6,878 nucleotides of DNA, from NCBI GenBank assembly GCA_007131845.1, contig SLPT01000262.1, positions 1 to 6,878 on the forward strand. The letters are read 5' to 3'. This DNA is from Desulfobacteraceae bacterium (GTDB taxonomy: Bacteria; Desulfobacterota; Desulfobacteria; Desulfobacterales; Desulfosalsimonadaceae). The notes below the pieces were generated by a model. That model did not search any database. It had not been told where the DNA came from and was given only the letters and a program-made list of their open reading frames with translations. Below are positions 1 through 5,034 of the stretch, piece after piece; positions within the stretch are counted from its first letter, which is position 1; each line of letters begins with the position of its first letter. Both the position numbers and the translations under genes were made by a program.

Positions 1-867
1 GACTATAACGACGAGATCGAGATCGGCGGACGGACTTACCGGGTTACCGGGCATGAAAAGGAGCGCCGCTTCGGTATCGAGGACCCGAAATTCTGGGTCA
101 AGCGGGCCGTGGATATTGAGTCCGGCCAGCGAAAAATCATCAAGTTCGCTTACTTTGAAAGCTTTATCACCACCCTGGGCGGCGTGAAGATCCGGTGCTA
201 CCGGAATCCGGACAAGGAAGGGGAGGTGCTGGAACTCATGCGGGGGCACCCGTTGTTCATGCAGGGGGAGGTATTCCGGGACCACCAGGGAAACAACATC
301 CGGGTGCTCGATATTGTCCGGGGGACCAATATCTTTGTAAAACTCGACAACCTGGTGATGAATCACAGGGAGTATTTCGAGACGGTAATGCCGGATCTGC
401 TTCAGGGGCTGCTTCCCGCATTTTCCGCTATCCGGGAGCTCCATGTCAACGGCTACCGGCACGGCGACATCCGAAGCGATCACGTTATTCTCGAGGCGAA
501 AACCGGCAACATGGTCTGGATCGATTTCGACTACGATTACGATTCGCCTGAAAATCCGGCCAGTCTCGACCTGTTCGGGCTCGGCAACATTTTGCTGTAT
601 GTACTGGGCAAGGGATTTCACGATCTGTACATGATTGCATCGAATGCCGGACCCTACGAGGGGCTGCTCGACCGGATCGACCAGCAGGATTTTTCGATTC
701 TGGACAAGAGCCGGTTTATGAACCTGAAAAAGATATATCCTTATATTCCCGAACAGTTAAATGATATTCTGCTGCATTTTTCAAGAGGGTCCCAGGTGTT
801 CTACGAGTCCATCGACGAATTTCTGGACGATGTAAACCGGGCGGTCGACGCCTATTGTCTTTCATGA
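1..867 (+). CDS. Protein-kinase-fold protein (Ser/Thr kinase-like), 5'-truncated at window edge
   Basis: The frame is open from base 1 to the TGA at 865-867, giving 288 visible residues, so the true start lies upstream; a GTG at 109 is internal and would cut into the N-lobe. Kinase landmarks can be read by eye. There is a lysine in a beta-strand context (IIKF, K48), a catalytic-loop-like HGDIRSDH at 154-161 with D156 as the candidate catalytic Asp, and IDFD at 174-177 with D175 at the DFG-Asp position. The usual Asn five residues after the catalytic Asp is His161, and DFG reads DFD, so this is a divergent, small kinase rather than a classical Hanks type. About 110 C-terminal residues form the helical lobe, including a Leu-rich segment near 185-200. 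There is no membrane segment, so it is probably cytosolic. It precedes a universal stress gene on the same strand. Substrate unknown; a RIO/LPS-kinase-like or pseudokinase role is also possible. Confidence 0.75.
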   Translation, partial: DYNDEIEIGGRTYRVTGHEKERRFGIEDPKFWVKRAVDIESGQRKIIKFAYFESFITTLGGVKIRCYRNPDKEGEVLELMRGHPLFMQGEVFRDHQGNNIRVLDIVRGTNIFVKLDNLVMNHREYFETVMPDLLQGLLPAFSAIRELHVNGYRHGDIRSDHVILEAKTGNMVWIDFDYDYDSPENPASLDLFGLGNILLYVLGKGFHDLYMIASNAGPYEGLLDRIDQQDFSILDKSRFMNLKKIYPYIPEQLNDILLHFSRGSQVFYESIDEFLDDVNRAVDAYCLS

Positions 868-876
868 CCGGAATAA

Positions 877-1026
877 TGATGCACTCGTTAAAGTCTCGAT
901 CCGCCGGCTTTGTTAACAGTTCAAGATCAAGGCTTGCGCAATTTCGAAGAATGCAGCGTACCTGGCGTATGTGAAATTCCGGGAAATTGCGTATGCGCAG
1001 ATATTGGGCTTTTTACGAAGCCGTCA
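877..1026 (-). mobile_element. MITE-like palindromic repeat, copy A (inverted relative to B and C)
   Basis: This 150-bp copy is the reverse complement of the copies at 4471-4622 and 4854-5005, with two 1-base deletions and scattered substitutions; by eye it is roughly 85 % identical. It runs from TGATGCACTCG to GAAGCCGTCA. Its flanking 4-mers are ATAA (873-876) and ATCA (1027-1030), a 3-of-4 match that could be a decayed target duplication. Decay of the terminal repeat (CGTTAAAGTC instead of CGTAAAAAGTC) suggests it is the oldest of the three copies. It starts 9 bp after the stop of the kinase-like gene and ends 41 bp before the start of the stress-protein gene, so it fills most of that gap. 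Confidence 0.8.
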
Positions 1027-1052
1027 ATCATCCGTTTTTTGAGGAAAGCGGA

Positions 1053-1060
1053 AGGGAGGA
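1053..1060 (+). promoter_or_regulatory. Ribosome binding site that fixes the TTG start of the stress protein
   Basis: AGGGAGGA lies 7 bases before the TTG at 1068. It is the only good Shine-Dalgarno site near the start. The upstream in-frame ATG at 987 sits inside repeat copy A and has none. Confidence 0.7.
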
Positions 1061-1067
1061 TATTGTT

Positions 1068-1514
1068 TTGGGAAGCACCATACTGGTTCCGTTAAACGAC
1101 ACGAATGCATCCAGGCGGGTAATCGATTTTCTGCTGAATCTGTCCCTTTGCGGAGACACCAGGCTCACCCTGATTCATATTTTCCGCAAGCCGAGTTCCG
1201 GAGAAGAACTCATGGGTAAAAAATTCATGGCGGAGATGCCGGCCCGGCTCGAAAAAATGCTGTCGGATGAAAAGGCGCGTCTCGTGTCCGAAAAGGGCTT
1301 CGATCCGGAAAACATCTCTATTGAGCTGGTTGACAAAGGATATGCCTCGGTCACCGAGGGGATTATCGATTATTTCAAAAGCGGTGATTTTGATATGGTG
1401 GTTATCGGCCGGAAGCACATGTCGAAATCCGAAGAGTTCGTACTGGGGGACATCTCGGCCAAGCTGATCCGCAACCTGCCCAAGACCGCGATCCTGGTGG
1501 TAAAAATGGAATAA
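1068..1514 (+). CDS. Universal stress protein, UspA family
   Basis: Read from TTG at 1068 this gives 148 residues, the usual size for a single-domain UspA protein. The N-terminus then becomes MGSTILVPLND, the expected first strand (compare 'ILVPxDGS' in the family). The C-terminal half shows DFDMVVIG (107-114), the long loop, and AILVVK (141-146) as the last strand. The nucleotide motif G-2x-G-9x-G-S/T has conserved spacing but substituted positions: G114, H117 in place of the second Gly, G127, then D128 in place of Ser/Thr. ATP binding is therefore uncertain and it may be a non-ATP-binding UspA type. An upstream ATG at 987 would add 27 residues, but about half of these are encoded by repeat copy A, so I reject it. 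The protein is expected to be a cytosolic dimer. It lies downstream of a kinase-like gene and 77 bp upstream of a HIT gene. Confidence 0.9.
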   Translation: MGSTILVPLNDTNASRRVIDFLLNLSLCGDTRLTLIHIFRKPSSGEELMGKKFMAEMPARLEKMLSDEKARLVSEKGFDPENISIELVDKGYASVTEGIIDYFKSGDFDMVVIGRKHMSKSEEFVLGDISAKLIRNLPKTAILVVKME

Positions 1515-1575
1515 AACGAATATCTTGTGCTACACGCCGTTAGCAGGAGGGAAGATCGCGAAGGGAGAACGCGTA

Positions 1576-1602
1576 ATGAAAAAGGAGGATTATGACGGGT
1601 GA
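1576..1602 (+). other. Possible 8-codon leader ORF overlapping the HIT gene start
   Basis: ATG at 1576 opens a frame MKKEDYDG ending in TGA at 1600-1602, overlapping the first 11 bases of the HIT gene in another frame. AAGGGAG at 1561-1567 is an 8-base-spaced Shine-Dalgarno site for it. It also carries the GGAGG used by the HIT gene. It may only be chance, but it could couple translation onto the HIT start. Confidence 0.25.
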
Positions 1603-1918
1603 TTGTCTTTTCTGCAACATTGCAGGTGGGAGAACGGATACTGAAATTCTTCATGAAACCGAAGACCTCGTGGTTTTCCGGGACATCAATCCCCACGCCC
1701 CGGTCCACCTCTTGATCGTCCCGAAAAAACACATCCGGTCGGTCAACGACCTTCAGCCGGAAGACGCTGAAATTGTATCAAAGCTTATTTATACCGCAAA
1801 AGAAATGGCCGTGCGGATGAAAATCAATGAATCGGGATACCGGATTTTTTTCAACGTGGAAAAAGGCGGCGGGCAGGTGATTTTTCACCTTCACCTGCAC
1901 ATGATCGGGGGATGGTGA
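1592..1918 (+). CDS. HIT-family (histidine triad, HINT-like) nucleotide-binding protein
   Basis: This 108-residue protein has the family hallmarks in order. A zinc-type CxxC sits at C5/C8 (CLFC), followed by DLVVFRDINPHAPVHLL and IVPKKHI with H47. F87-N88 comes next, and the triad HLHLH lies at 99-103, where H101 would be the catalytic nucleophile. Members hydrolyse nucleoside phosphoramidates or related adenylates in the cytosol; the exact substrate here is unknown. The start is forced: an in-frame TGA at 1577-1579 leaves ATG 1592 as the only normal start codon upstream of the CxxC. The GGAGG at 1584-1588 is only 3 bases from the ATG, an unusually short spacing. The protein ends right after HMIGGW, a few residues shorter than many HINT proteins, which usually continue past the GG; the fold should still be complete. 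Confidence 0.93.
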   Translation: MTGDCLFCNIAGGRTDTEILHETEDLVVFRDINPHAPVHLLIVPKKHIRSVNDLQPEDAEIVSKLIYTAKEMAVRMKINESGYRIFFNVEKGGGQVIFHLHLHMIGGW

Positions 1919-2068
1919 TAGCCTTGTTTTCAGGCTTCTGGTTTTGCAAGTCTGTCAAAAATGATGGCACCGAAAAAAGACCTAGCTAGCAATAAAAAAG
2001 TAGCTTCTTGATTTTACTTAACACTTAATCACTTAAAACTTAACACTGCCTGTATCTCCAGGATCCGT
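1919..2068. other. Convergent AT-rich intergenic gap
   Basis: This 150-bp gap separates the HIT gene and the small membrane-protein gene, which point at each other. A weak stem AGCCT/AGGCT (1920-1924 with 1932-1936), followed by TCTGGTTTT, could be a poor terminator for the + strand genes. Short direct repeats of ACTTAACACT occur at 2016-2025 and 2038-2047, with further CACTTAA units between them. CTAGCTAG at 1982-1989 is a small palindrome. I see no gene here. Confidence 0.5.
2016..2047. repeat. Short direct repeat of ACTTAACACT
   Basis: The 10-mer ACTTAACACT occurs at 2016-2025 and again at 2038-2047, with related ACTTAA units in between. It is low-complexity sequence in the convergent gap; no function is evident. 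Confidence 0.5.
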
Positions 2069-2365
2069 CTATCGGTGGTCCAGGGCGCGTCTTTCTCTTA
2101 CAAAGTCCATCCCTTCGAAGCACTGCTCCACATCGTCGTAATACCATGCGCCTGTATCAATGCCGGATTCCCGGATAACCGTGATGGTTTCTCCGACGCC
2201 CCCCGGCAGGCGCTCCAGGTTGGGAGCCAGGTAAATGAACCCCGTGACCAGGAGCGCTGCGAGGGCAAGGCGCATCAAGCGCTTTGCAAGCGGAAGCTTT
2301 GCCGGGGACGGCGTTTTGTCCCCGGCAAAGCCTTGTTTGTGGTTATGGTGAGTATTGTCTTTCAC
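2069..2365 (-). CDS. Small single-pass membrane protein downstream of the transporter
   Basis: The 98-residue frame starts with GTG at 2365, 24 bp after the transporter stop on the same strand, so the two are probably co-transcribed. The N-terminus is hydrophilic and His/Lys rich (HHNH at 6-9). A basic stretch precedes one hydrophobic helix at about 31-49 (LMRLALAALLVTGFIYLAP). The C-terminal ~50 residues look like a compact, acidic, probably periplasmic piece ending FVRERRALDHR, with a YYDDVEQ patch at 75-81. I do not recognise a family. That it is a real gene is supported by the position, the single clear helix with a basic cytoplasmic side, and the lack of any better frame. The Shine-Dalgarno site is weak (GGGAA-like purines upstream), so translation may be coupled to the transporter. 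It could be a small accessory subunit of that transporter, but this is inference only. Confidence 0.62.
   Translation of the reverse strand: MKDNTHHNHKQGFAGDKTPSPAKLPLAKRLMRLALAALLVTGFIYLAPNLERLPGGVGETITVIRESGIDTGAWYYDDVEQCFEGMDFVRERRALDHR
2296..2331 (-). repeat. Perfect 14-bp inverted repeat (stem-loop) at the start of the small gene
   Basis: GCTTTGCCGGGGAC at 2296-2309 is exactly complementary to GTCCCCGGCAAAGC at 2318-2331, with an 8-base loop between. It lies about 60-95 bases downstream of the transporter stop and covers codons 12-24 of the small gene. In the mRNA it would be a strong GC-rich hairpin. Neither strand has a clean T tract after it, so it is not a classical terminator. It could stabilise the transporter mRNA end or dampen the downstream gene. 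Confidence 0.8.
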
Positions 2366-2389
2366 GGATCGTGTTTCCCGTCTTCCCTA

Positions 2390-4171
2390 TTAAGCGCCGG
2401 CCATCAGCTGGTCGGTGATATCCCGGAAGATAACCATGAACATCAGCCATGCAACGAACAGGGTGAGCAGCAGGTTGAAGCCCTGCCCGCAGACATAGAG
2501 AATGAGGGGTTTGCCGCCGCGCAAGGGCTCTTTGAGTTCGCGGTAGTTGATGCTCAATCCGATGCTGACGAACGCCAGTGCGAAGAACCAGCCGCGGAAC
2601 CGGTTGGCCCAGGCAAGGATGCCGTCGCTGACCATGGCGTTGCCCCAATCCGGCGTAACAGCGCCCTGCATGATGGAGAAGATGATGGAGGCGCCGATGA
2701 ATCCCAGGATGAACTTGGGGAAGCGGTACCAGATTTCGTAGAGCGCGCCGCTGGCGGTGAATTTGATGGGTTCTTCGCCGATTCCGCATGCTCTTTCCGG
2801 TTCCACCTTGAGGCACCAGTATGCTGCAACACCGAAAGCGATGACGCCGATCATGATATTCTGGATCATCTTGATGGTAGCAGCCACGTACATGGCTTCC
2901 ATGCCGATGAGCTCTCCGGCCGCGACAACCGATCCGGTATTGTCAACCGTTCCGCCCAGCCACGCGCCGGCCCATACGGGATGCATGCCGGTTACATTGG
3001 CGATCAGCGGCAGAAGGAAAATCATGATAGCCACAAAGATCATGGACATACCGATGGCCAGGGTGAGTTCTTCTTTTTTCGCCCGGCTGGCAGCCGCCGA
3101 TGCGATGGCTGCGGAGACTCCGGATACGCACATGTCAGAAGACACGGTAATGTTGAGTTCCTTGGAAGGCACCTTGATAATGTTCTGCCCGAACCAGTAG
3201 GTGGTAACAAGAACGATGGGTGTGACGACCCAGGTAACGAAGATACCGGGAATTCCGATCAGGGCAATCTGCCCGAACAAAATGCTCGCCCCCAGCAGAA
3301 CCAGACCAGTCTTGATGAAAAATTCGGTCTGCCCGGCCGATTTGAGAAACTGCGGTACGCCAACGGTGTTGGAAATGATCAGGCCGAGTAAAAGCGCCCA
3401 CATCACGTAGGAGAGGCCGACCGCACTCAGGGTGGCCTGGTTGGCTATCACGTATGCCAATGCCGCCAACGCGAAAATAATGGGAAATCCCGTATAGAAC
3501 TGGCGCATATTGATGCCCATGAACTTTGCGCCAATGGAGAAAAAGACCATTATGATAGCCCCCAGCACGATCAGGCTGGGGATCAGGTTGTAAGCCTGGG
3601 TGTTGGCCGCACTCCGCGCGCTTGAATGCTCGGAACGGGCCTGACGCCATTCGCCAATGGCGGCTCTTGCTTCCGCGTTCAGTGCCGGGTCTTCAAAGTT
3701 GGCTGCCCGGGCCGCATCTTCGGCCGCCTCAGCCTGGGCGCGCGCTTCGGCGAGCCTTTCTTCCGCTGCTTCCAGGCGCGGTGCTGCCTCGGCCCGCTTG
3801 GCTGCGGCCTCTTCCTCGCCCATGTAAACAGACCGGATGGGGTTGGTATCCCAGCCCTTGGGGCGATCCGTTAAGCCGTGAACCGTTGCAGTGAAGCCTT
3901 CCCTTCTGGCCTGAATGCTGTTGAGCTGCGATTCGGCTTCCGTATAGGCAATCGTCCGGAAACCGGCCTCTTCCATTTCCTGGTTCATTGTTGCACGGTA
4001 TTCCGGCATTTGCTCCACCGGCGGTTTCCATGTGAAAACACTAAAAACGGCGATGATGAACAAAAGCCCCGCGAGCCAAATGGCCCACCAGTCTTCGGTC
4101 GTGCCCATCTGCTTCCACATGCTGACTTTGGTTTCGGTTACAACATTATCGTTGTTTCCATTTTCAGCCAT
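2390..4171 (-). CDS. YeiH-family putative sulfate exporter-type transporter with extra N-terminal anchor and coiled coil
   Basis: This 593-residue inner-membrane protein has a C-terminal two thirds (about 195-582) matching the YeiH/UPF0324 family (Pfam Cons_hypoth698, COG2855): about ten hydrophobic helices. Its signatures include SSDMCVSGVSAAIASAAASR around 344-363 and GAWLGGTVDNTGSVVAAG at 402-419. Family members are usually near 340 residues and are called putative sulfate exporters, although the substrate is poorly proven. Here about 195 residues precede that core. They comprise a cytoplasmic tail, one helix (28-47, WWAIWLAGLLFIIAVFSVF), then a soluble region whose part at about 117-190 is an Ala/Glu/Arg-rich coiled coil, likely periplasmic. 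The start is ATG 4171, with AAGGAG at 4180-4185, 8 bases upstream. A small membrane-protein gene follows at a 24-bp distance. In a sulfate reducer it might move sulfite, sulfonate or another sulfur anion; that is inference. Confidence 0.88.
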   Translation of the reverse strand: MAENGNNDNVVTETKVSMWKQMGTTEDWWAIWLAGLLFIIAVFSVFTWKPPVEQMPEYRATMNQEMEEAGFRTIAYTEAESQLNSIQARREGFTATVHGLTDRPKGWDTNPIRSVYMGEEEAAAKRAEAAPRLEAAEERLAEARAQAEAAEDAARAANFEDPALNAEARAAIGEWRQARSEHSSARSAANTQAYNLIPSLIVLGAIIMVFFSIGAKFMGINMRQFYTGFPIIFALAALAYVIANQATLSAVGLSYVMWALLLGLIISNTVGVPQFLKSAGQTEFFIKTGLVLLGASILFGQIALIGIPGIFVTWVVTPIVLVTTYWFGQNIIKVPSKELNITVSSDMCVSGVSAAIASAAASRAKKEELTLAIGMSMIFVAIMIFLLPLIANVTGMHPVWAGAWLGGTVDNTGSVVAAGELIGMEAMYVAATIKMIQNIMIGVIAFGVAAYWCLKVEPERACGIGEEPIKFTASGALYEIWYRFPKFILGFIGASIIFSIMQGAVTPDWGNAMVSDGILAWANRFRGWFFALAFVSIGLSINYRELKEPLRGGKPLILYVCGQGFNLLLTLFVAWLMFMVIFRDITDQLMAGA

Positions 4172-4179
4172 GGTGAGTA

Positions 4180-4185
4180 CTCCTT
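4180..4185 (-). promoter_or_regulatory. Ribosome binding site of the transporter gene
   Basis: AAGGAG on the minus strand lies 8 bases before the ATG at 4171. It is the best Shine-Dalgarno site near the 5' end and supports this start over internal ATGs. Confidence 0.75.
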
Positions 4186-4302
4186 TTTTTGGTTTAAAGT
4201 TTATAGTTATTGCTTAAATAATGGATTGTTTTTTGCATGGTTTTTAAATCAAGAAGGTCGCATCGCAATCGCTACTCAATTCGGGCGCCAAATTATTCAA
4301 GG

Positions 4303-4319
4303 AAAAAAAAAAAAAAAAA
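4303..4319. repeat. Homopolymer A17 tract
   Basis: Seventeen consecutive A on the + strand (T17 when read in the transporter direction), about 130-150 bp upstream of the transporter start. No GC-rich stem precedes the T run on the minus strand, so it does not look like a terminator. Exact length is a likely sequencing or replication-slippage variable. Confidence 0.9.
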
Positions 4320-4351
4320 GCAGGCCATGTTTTGAAATAAAAATATATATT

Positions 4352-4381
4352 GTATTATTTTAGATATTTATGTTTTATCAA
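4352..4381 (-). promoter_or_regulatory. Tentative promoter of the transporter gene
   Basis: On the minus strand TTGATA (4376-4381) is followed 18 bases later by TAATAC (4352-4357). The -35 match is good (5 of 6), the -10 match poor (3 of 6). The region is so AT-rich that chance matches are expected. If real, the leader would be about 175 nt long and would include the U17 tract. Confidence 0.22.
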
Positions 4382-4470
4382 CTCTTTTTTTTAACATATT
4401 GTCCATATCGTTGGAATCCACCTGTGTAAACCATGGTTGGCAGTTGTTGATTTTTTACCTGAGCTAAACC

Positions 4471-4622
4471 TGACGGCTTCATAACAAGTCCAATATCTGC
4501 GTTACGCGCAATTTCTCAGTATGTTTCGTATGCCAAGTACTCTGCATTCTTCGAAATTGCGCAAGCCTTGATCTTGAACTTTTTACAAAGCCGTCAGATC
4601 GAGACTTATTACGAGTCCATCA
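4471..4622 (+). mobile_element. MITE-like palindromic repeat, copy B, with 4-bp target duplication AACC
   Basis: A 152-bp element running from TGACGGCTTC to GAGTCCATCA. It aligns without gaps to copy C at about 134 of 152 positions by my manual count. It is flanked directly by AACC on the left (4467-4470) and AACC on the right (4623-4626). The right side holds two tandem terminal-repeat-like modules. The inner one (4577-4596, ending in AAAGCCGTCA) pairs best with the left end; the outer one ends at 4622. There is no open frame with transposase features inside, so it must be mobilised in trans. Confidence 0.85.
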
Positions 4623-4853
4623 AACCTGATATGCCGGTAAAACATCTTTTTTGGCGTCAGTATTAAATTTTACCTAAAATCAATACTTTGTTTTTTGTCT
4701 GTTGGTTATCGGTTTGCCTGACGGGTTTTAAACAGGTATAGTCTCAGCCACAGGCGGCGAAAGACCGGAATGGAGGGGAGTGTCGCAACGGACGGATGGC
4801 GCTAATATTTGTTTGCATTGATGCTAACTTCAGGTTACACTTGCAGGAAATAT
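4623..4853. other. Intergenic stretch between repeat copies B and C
   Basis: About 230 bp with no plausible gene. It starts with the right-hand AACC duplication of copy B and ends with the left ATAT duplication of copy C. It contains the sigma70-like promoter at 4714-4742. After it comes a purine-rich, structured-looking stretch (about 4748-4805) rich in GGCGG, GGAGGGG and GGACGG. I could not fit that stretch to a riboswitch class I know. Confidence 0.5.
4714..4742 (+). promoter_or_regulatory. Sigma70-like promoter for the heme sensor gene
   Basis: TTGCCT (4714-4719) and TATAGT (4737-4742) are separated by exactly 17 bases. They match the consensus at 4 of 6 and 5 of 6 positions. Transcription would begin near 4749 and read through repeat copy C, giving a leader of about 285 nt before the sensor gene. 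Confidence 0.5.
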
Positions 4854-5005
4854 TGACGGCTTCGTAAAAAGTCCATTATCTGCGTTACGCGCGATTTTTC
4901 AGAATTTCACGTACGCCAAGTACGCTGCATTCTTCGAAATCGCGCAAGTCTTGATCTTGAACTTTTTACAAACCCATCAGATCGCGACTTTTTACGAGTG
5001 CATCA
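4854..5005 (+). mobile_element. MITE-like palindromic repeat, copy C, with 4-bp target duplication ATAT
   Basis: A 152-bp element with the best-preserved ends. The left TGACGGCTTCGTAAAAAGTC and the inverted right end TGATGCACTCGTAAAAAGTC agree at 16 of 20 positions, with an unbroken CGTAAAAAGTC core. The centre folds as CGTAC-GCCAA-GTACG, with GCGCGATTT pairing with AAATCGCGC further out. ATAT flanks both sides (4850-4853 and 5006-5009). ACTTTTTAC occurs twice on the right, at 4961 and 4987, a 26-bp period. The element ends 29 bp before the sensor gene's ATG and lies downstream of its likely promoter, so it would be transcribed as a long hairpin in the leader. Confidence 0.88.
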
Positions 5006-5034
5006 ATATTATGCCGCATATATTGGAAAAGGAT

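Larger units (their letters stand above)
4186..4470. other. AT-rich leader/intergenic region upstream of the transporter
   Basis: About 285 bp lie between the transporter's ribosome site and repeat copy B. The region is strongly AT-rich around 4331-4400 and contains a 17-base A run and T runs. A small palindrome ACCATGGT lies near 4432. It probably carries the transporter promoter and a long leader. I see no coding sequence here with recognisable protein features. Confidence 0.5.

Noticed and set aside
864..974. Short frame starting at the ATGA overlap with the kinase-like stop
   Set aside because: It is about 36 codons long and almost wholly encoded by repeat copy A, so it is not conserved coding sequence.
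1920..1945. Rho-independent terminator after the HIT gene
   Set aside because: The stem is only 5 bp and the following tract (TCTGGTTTT) is interrupted; too weak to call as a terminator.
2075..3391. Long + strand frame of 438 residues
   Set aside because: It lies antisense to the transporter and small gene. Its translation is rich in His, Asp, Gly and Gln with no domain logic, whereas the minus strand gives a clear membrane transporter.
4303..4330. Terminator made by the T17 run on the minus strand
   Set aside because: There is no GC-rich inverted repeat immediately before the run in that direction.
4748..4805. Purine-rich structured stretch as a possible riboswitch (cyclic-di-GMP type considered)
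   Set aside because: It has GCGAAAG and CGCAACGG-like pieces, but the conserved core sequences of the GEMM class and of other classes I know are not present in order.
877..5005. CRISPR array from the repeated units
   Set aside because: There are only three long copies in mixed orientation with unequal, kilobase-scale spacing; the structure is that of a transposable element.
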